Assembly (NCBI GenBank): GCA_037043455.1
Contig: JAWPHD010001433.1
Location: 186,001 to 250,000 of the forward strand
Reading direction: 5' to 3'
From: Cyrtodaria siliqua
Taxonomy: Eukaryota > Mollusca > Bivalvia > Adapedonta > Hiatellidae
Length of the DNA stretch: 64,000 nt
Position numbers and translations under genes: made by a program. Every line of letters begins with the position of its first letter. Positions within the stretch are counted from its first letter, which is position 1. The notes under the pieces are model-generated. The model did not search any database. It saw only the letters and a program-made list of their open reading frames with translations, and was not told the DNA's origin. Below, in pieces: positions 50,601 through 56,600 of the stretch.

Positions 50601-53600
50601 TACTTTTGTGTTTATAGAACTTGCGAGATGCCCTTGACAACATGTTTGATGCAAAGGTTCCTAACTTATGGCGTAAAGTGTCGTGGCAGTCATCCACGCT
50701 AGGATTCTGGTACACCGAGCTGCTGGAGAGAAATGACCAGTTCCACAGATGGGTGTTCCAGGGCCGGCCAATCGTGTTTTGGATGACTGGACTGTTTAAT
50801 CCACAAGGTATGTACACATTTATAGAGATGGTGCCATATTCCAGCAGTTAACATGTTGGCTTAGTAAAACAAGGTAATTAATTTCAACCACACCAGGACC
50901 GTTTGCAGTTCACATTTTGAATGAGGTATATATTGCACTGGTTAAGAAGCTGGTTTCTTGCCTACCGGATCAAGTTATCCGCATTTTACATGGGTGATGG
51001 AAAGCCTGATCTTACACATGGGGGAGATAAAAGTCCCACGCTGATATCAACAATAACAGTTACATGACGTCATTGTGTAAATAAACATGCAAAACGTTAG
51101 TAGTTGACGACGTCAATGCGCAGAATGTAAATGATATGCAAGAAAAAGAAACAATCATGGGTATCTGGTTCAAATAGGGAAATTCCAACACTCGGTTGCG
51201 ATAAAAACAATTATACCTTGTGTTGGAATTCCCGATCTTCACCGGATACCCATGAAAGATTTTTATATTAGTAAACAGGGCTGTTGAGTGTCAGGTCTCC
51301 CAGGGTGAGATCATTTTACAAACTACTCGTTGTACAGTGTGGGCTATTATTGCACTATTAATCGTTTACAAAACTTAAAGGGGGTCAGCACCTGCTACTT
51401 TATCTTGCTTCACAATTTCATCGGACCCTTGTCACTAGAATTGTGTATTTGAAGGGACAGGGACATCATGCCCCTCTGTCCCAATAGTATTGTAACACTT
51501 GACAATGTTTATACAAATATTTGTATAGGTTTCTTGACGGCGATGAGACAGGAAGTGACTCGGGCACACAAAGGTTGGGCCCTGGACTCGGTCACTCTTC
51601 ATAATGATGTCCTCAAATCTGTAAAGGAAGACATAACAGCCCCACCAGCGGTACATTTACTTGATTTCTTATACATACCCACCTGTCATAATAAAAATAT
51701 GCAATAATTAGCCAGTAGGGCTTAAGCTATGGTTTGGTACTGACCAAGCTTAGCCTGTCTTACAAGACGAGTTCGTAAACCACTACTGGCAAAGAAGAAT
51801 AGTCGTTGCGAATCAATAGCCGTCTATCTGTTAAAACTTTTATTTTTGAAAGGACTCTCGCAGTATTCTTTAACTGAATTGCTTAAGCGGTTAATCTCAA
51901 TACAGAAACAAGAAAAACTGCGACAAAAAGAAATATTTACCATAAAATTGACCCCAGACTCATGTGCACTTCATTTGTAAATATCGTCACAGGATGTGCG
52001 CGCATCTATACCATTGGCTTCTTTGTATAAACAATTTTGGGAACTAGACGGTTTTTACTCGACTTTTATAAACAGCAAACGATACAAAAAGCACTCGCTA
52101 AAGAACATTGTATCAAAGGGAGACAAGTATAACATTGAGTACAACATTGTTACTTCCCTTTGAAGACTAATGAACAGTAAATGCAGCACTCCCAAATCCG
52201 GAATTATGTCTCCCGCCACACTGGGGGCGACATTGTTTTTAGCTTGGATGTCCGTCCGTCTGTCCGTCACAAGTTGTGTCTGCTCCATATCCCTGAATGT
52301 TGTTTGCTGGCTCATCAACACAGTATAGGTTATTTAGAGCCGCCTCAGAGTGAGGGGAAGGATACATAGGAATCCGGGAACCGTGCCCTACACTTATTAT
52401 CGAATAGATTCCTATGGTTCTTTAACGTGCTCGGAGGATAGACCAGCTCCATATCCCTTGAACCGCTTGAGGGTTTTGAAATAACTTGGCACAAATGTCC
52501 ACCATATCGAGACGACGTGCAGAGCGCAACTTTCAGCCACGTCCGTTCAGGGTCACAGAGGTCGAAGGTCATATGCACTATATTTCGTGTCAGCTCCATA
52601 TCTCTTGAACTGCTTGAGGGGTTTTGAAATAACTTGGCACAAATGTTCACCATATCAAGATGACGAGCAGAGCATAATTTCAGTCAGGTTGGTTCATGTG
52701 CATTACACTGAGGGTAGACATATGTTTTTGTAACAAAAACAACCCCGTCTAGTTTCAGGATGTTTAAATTAGTTCTCCGGACACTAAATTACACAAATAT
52801 GTATGTTAGTCATTAAACTTAAGTAAATTTTCAAGTTAATATGTGACTATTATTGTAAAATACATCATTGGACAAATTCCCTAATGACGGTGAGCACTGC
52901 TTCTTTGCCGACTTTTCGCAACATTAAAAACACCCCTTTTGATACCCCCAGTCAGAAGGTGTTAGTATACAATTTTTACATGGAAATGGAAAATGTGGTA
53001 ACCTTTAGTTTATGGAAATGAGTCGTTGTATTGAGCTATTTAAGTAAAAGGTTCTTGTTCATGACAACTGTTTCTTCGTTGCCAGTAATATCGGAGATAT
53101 CGGGTTTCTTCGTTGCCAGTAATATCGGAGATACGGCTCGATTTAATAAAGAATTATATATTTTGTATTGTCAATTCTCGAGCACTTTTTTTTCCCATTA
53201 CAATCTTGGCCAAACTTGGCCAGTCTTAATATCAATTAAAAAACCTGTATTGGAAAATAATTACCAGTGATATGGCCCTTGATGTAACGATAAAATGTTT
53301 TATTTTGTCAACATGCTTGTCCTTTCATTTTGAATCTTTATCAAACTTATGTCTTGGTCAGAGACTTAATCTACTGTACATGAATGCTTGGACATGTTCT
53401 AAAACTACCAATATTGGAAAATAAACTCCAAAGTTATGGCCCTTGATTTAACAAACAAGAGGGCCAAGAAGGCCTGTGGACGTTCTACTGGCTAAAATGG
53501 CTCTTATATCTAAGGTTGTCATCCTGAAATTCCCATCAGTACTTCCTTTAAACTAGAAGCCCTATTGTAAAGGTCCAGATGTTTTATTTGACCAACACCA

Positions 53601-56600
53601 ATGTTAATCCCAAAACATATTAAATTGATGTCATTAACAGCGATGCAATAATGGTTTCCGCTCAATAACTTTTGTTAGGAATGAGGTATTGCAATGAAAC
53701 TTGCAGGGTAGGTAGCTTATATGAAAAGGAAGTTTGGAATTGCATTTGGGGTCACTGGAATCAAGGTCAAATTATGCATGTTGTAGCGGAGACTGGATCT
53801 GACCTATATTTCGTCAAAAGTAGGTCACAGCCCACCCAAAATTGTGCATATGATGTTAGATGCATATAAGGAACATTCTGGTGAGGTTTGGTGAAAATCC
53901 TGCTAGGAAAAAGCAAGATACGTATGTCGCAGCAGAGACTGGACGTGACCTATATTTTGCCAAAGTACATCACAGTGTCCTGAAATTTTGCAATGACGTA
54001 AGATGCATATAAGGAACATTCTGGTGAAGTTTGGTGAAAATCCTGGAAGAAAGAAGCAAGATAAGCGTGTCGTAGCAGAGACCGTACATGACATATATTT
54101 TTGAAAAGCAGGTCACAGCAACCCAAAATTTTGCACATGAGGTAGGATGCATATAAGCATATAAGGAACATTCTGGTCATAGAAAATGCTTGTCCGGACC
54201 GTTTTTTCAATACTATAACACTTAGAGATACCAAACTTGGTATGTGAATACATCTTGGGATAGCGGTTTGTCGCATACCAAATTAAGGTCATTGTGACCT
54301 TGACTTTGACCTGTGACCTCTGTAAGAGAAAATGCTTGTCTGGACCGTATTTTCAAAACTATAACACTTAGAGATACCAAATTTGGGATGTGGATACATC
54401 TTGGGATAGTGGTGTGTCGCGTACCAAAATAAGGTCACTGTGACCTCTGTCATAGAAAATGCTTGTCCGGACCGTATTTTCAATACTATAACACCTAGAG
54501 ATACCAAACTTGGTATGTGAATACATCTTGGGATAGTGATGTGTCGCGTAGTAAAATAAGGTCATTGTGACCTTGACCTGTGACCTCTGTCATAGAAAAT
54601 GCTTGTCCGAACCGTATTTTCAATACTAGAACACTTAGAGATACCAGACTTACATAGGGAAAAACTTATCTTCTCTGAAACTATAAGAGCCAAAGGTTTA
54701 ATATTTTGTATTTAACATCAGCTTATTGTCCTCTACCAATTTTGTTCAAATGGTGACCCTGGGGTCAAAATTGGCCATACCACAGAGGTCACAGTTTTAC
54801 ATAGACTGATATAGGGAAAAACTTTAAAAAAAACTCTGAAACTACAGGAGCTAATGGTTTAATATTTTGTATTTATTATCAGCTTATGTTTCTCTAAAAA
54901 ATTGTTCAGATGGTGACCTGGCCCCGCCCCAGGAGTCACAGTTTTATATAGACATATATAGGGCAAAACTTTAAATTTGGTCGCTCCCCATGGGTCACAT
55001 GTTTTACATAGAGTTACATAGGGAAAACTTTAAAAACATCTTCTCTGAAACTACAAGAGCCAGAGGTTTAGTATGTTGTATGTACCATCAGCGTATGGTC
55101 CTTTACCAAGTTTGTTCAAATGGTTACCCTATCCCTGGGTCACATGTTTTTATATTGACTGACCTTGGGGTCAAATTTGGCCCTTCCCCAGTGGTCAAAT
55201 GTTTTACATAGAGTTACACAGAGACAAACTTAAAAAATCTTCTCTGAAATGACAAGAGCCAAAGGTTTAATATTATATATTTACACTCGGCTTATGGTCC
55301 TCTACCAAGCTTGTTCAAGTGGTGACCCTGTAGTCAAATTTGGCCCTGCCCCTGGGTCACATGTGAAACTTGGTTTGAGTGTTTATATTAACAAAAGTTT
55401 GAGTTGTTTTAAAGCCAGCCAAAATTGAGCCAAATACAACCCTCCCCCATATCTTGGTAATTGAAGACAGTTTATATAAAACTAGTTTGATATGCCATAT
55501 CTGACACACAATCCTTCTATCCTCCCCCACCTCACCCCACCATGGACACCATATAGCCAGAAGAGTGATACAATACAGGCCCTTTTGGGCCTCTTGTTTA
55601 ACTCATCCAAGCTTTCATTGATATTAACAATCTGGTAAAGATGGGATGAAACATGAATGAGCTAGTGCTGACATCAAAAAGTTAACATCAGTTATAGTCC
55701 TTGTTTTTACGAAAAAATGCTGTATTTTGCCTCCAATCTTTACGCAACTCGGTTAGAATCTTATTATTCATAATAGCTGGGACGAGGTAGAAAATTATTT
55801 ATATTTGAAAATAAACACTAGAGTAATGGCCCTTGATTTAATGAAATATGGTGTATATTAGTCGCCAGTCTTGCAACTTGGTATTTGATCTTTACTTAAA
55901 CAAGTCCTAATATCCTAAGGCTTGAACAAGTCTGAAAACCATCATAATTGGACAATAAACATTATATTGTGGCCCATTATTTAACAACAGTTCACTATAT
56001 TTTTCCTTCCCATTACTCTAGCACTTTATTTTTCATCCAATCTTAACCAGTCTTAATTTGATTTCATACACTAGTTTGCCTGGTTCATGAATAACCTATA
56101 CACTAGTTTGCCTGGTTCATGAATAACCTATACACTAGTTTGCCTGGTTCATGAATAACCTTGCTTTTAACTGAGACTAATGTATTCAGTACAATCTAAT
56201 TCTATGTAGAACACTTCATTAAGGTTCCTATTTACTTTGAGCTTAAGTACTAATTAACCAGTCATTCAGTATAATTTATACTTGTGGTGCACATGTCCAG
56301 TCTACATGCATTTTTGCAATCTCAACTTCTCAAAACTACAAGTTAAATTGTTTCACATTTTCATAAATCTACTCTACAAGCATACTGCAAAAAAAAGATA
56401 CTATTCGTTTAAAAGAAACAACTCTTTCCAGGTGTTCAGATCATCTAATAATGTATGCGTCGATTAAATGTATAGTTTTTTGTTCAAGGGTTTTTAAAAT
56501 ACCCATGATTGATTTGTTTGTTTGTTAGTATGGTGTTTTACGTCATTTTCAACACATTTCTTGTGGTGGAGGCCGACCACCCACTTTTCCTGGGTAGAAC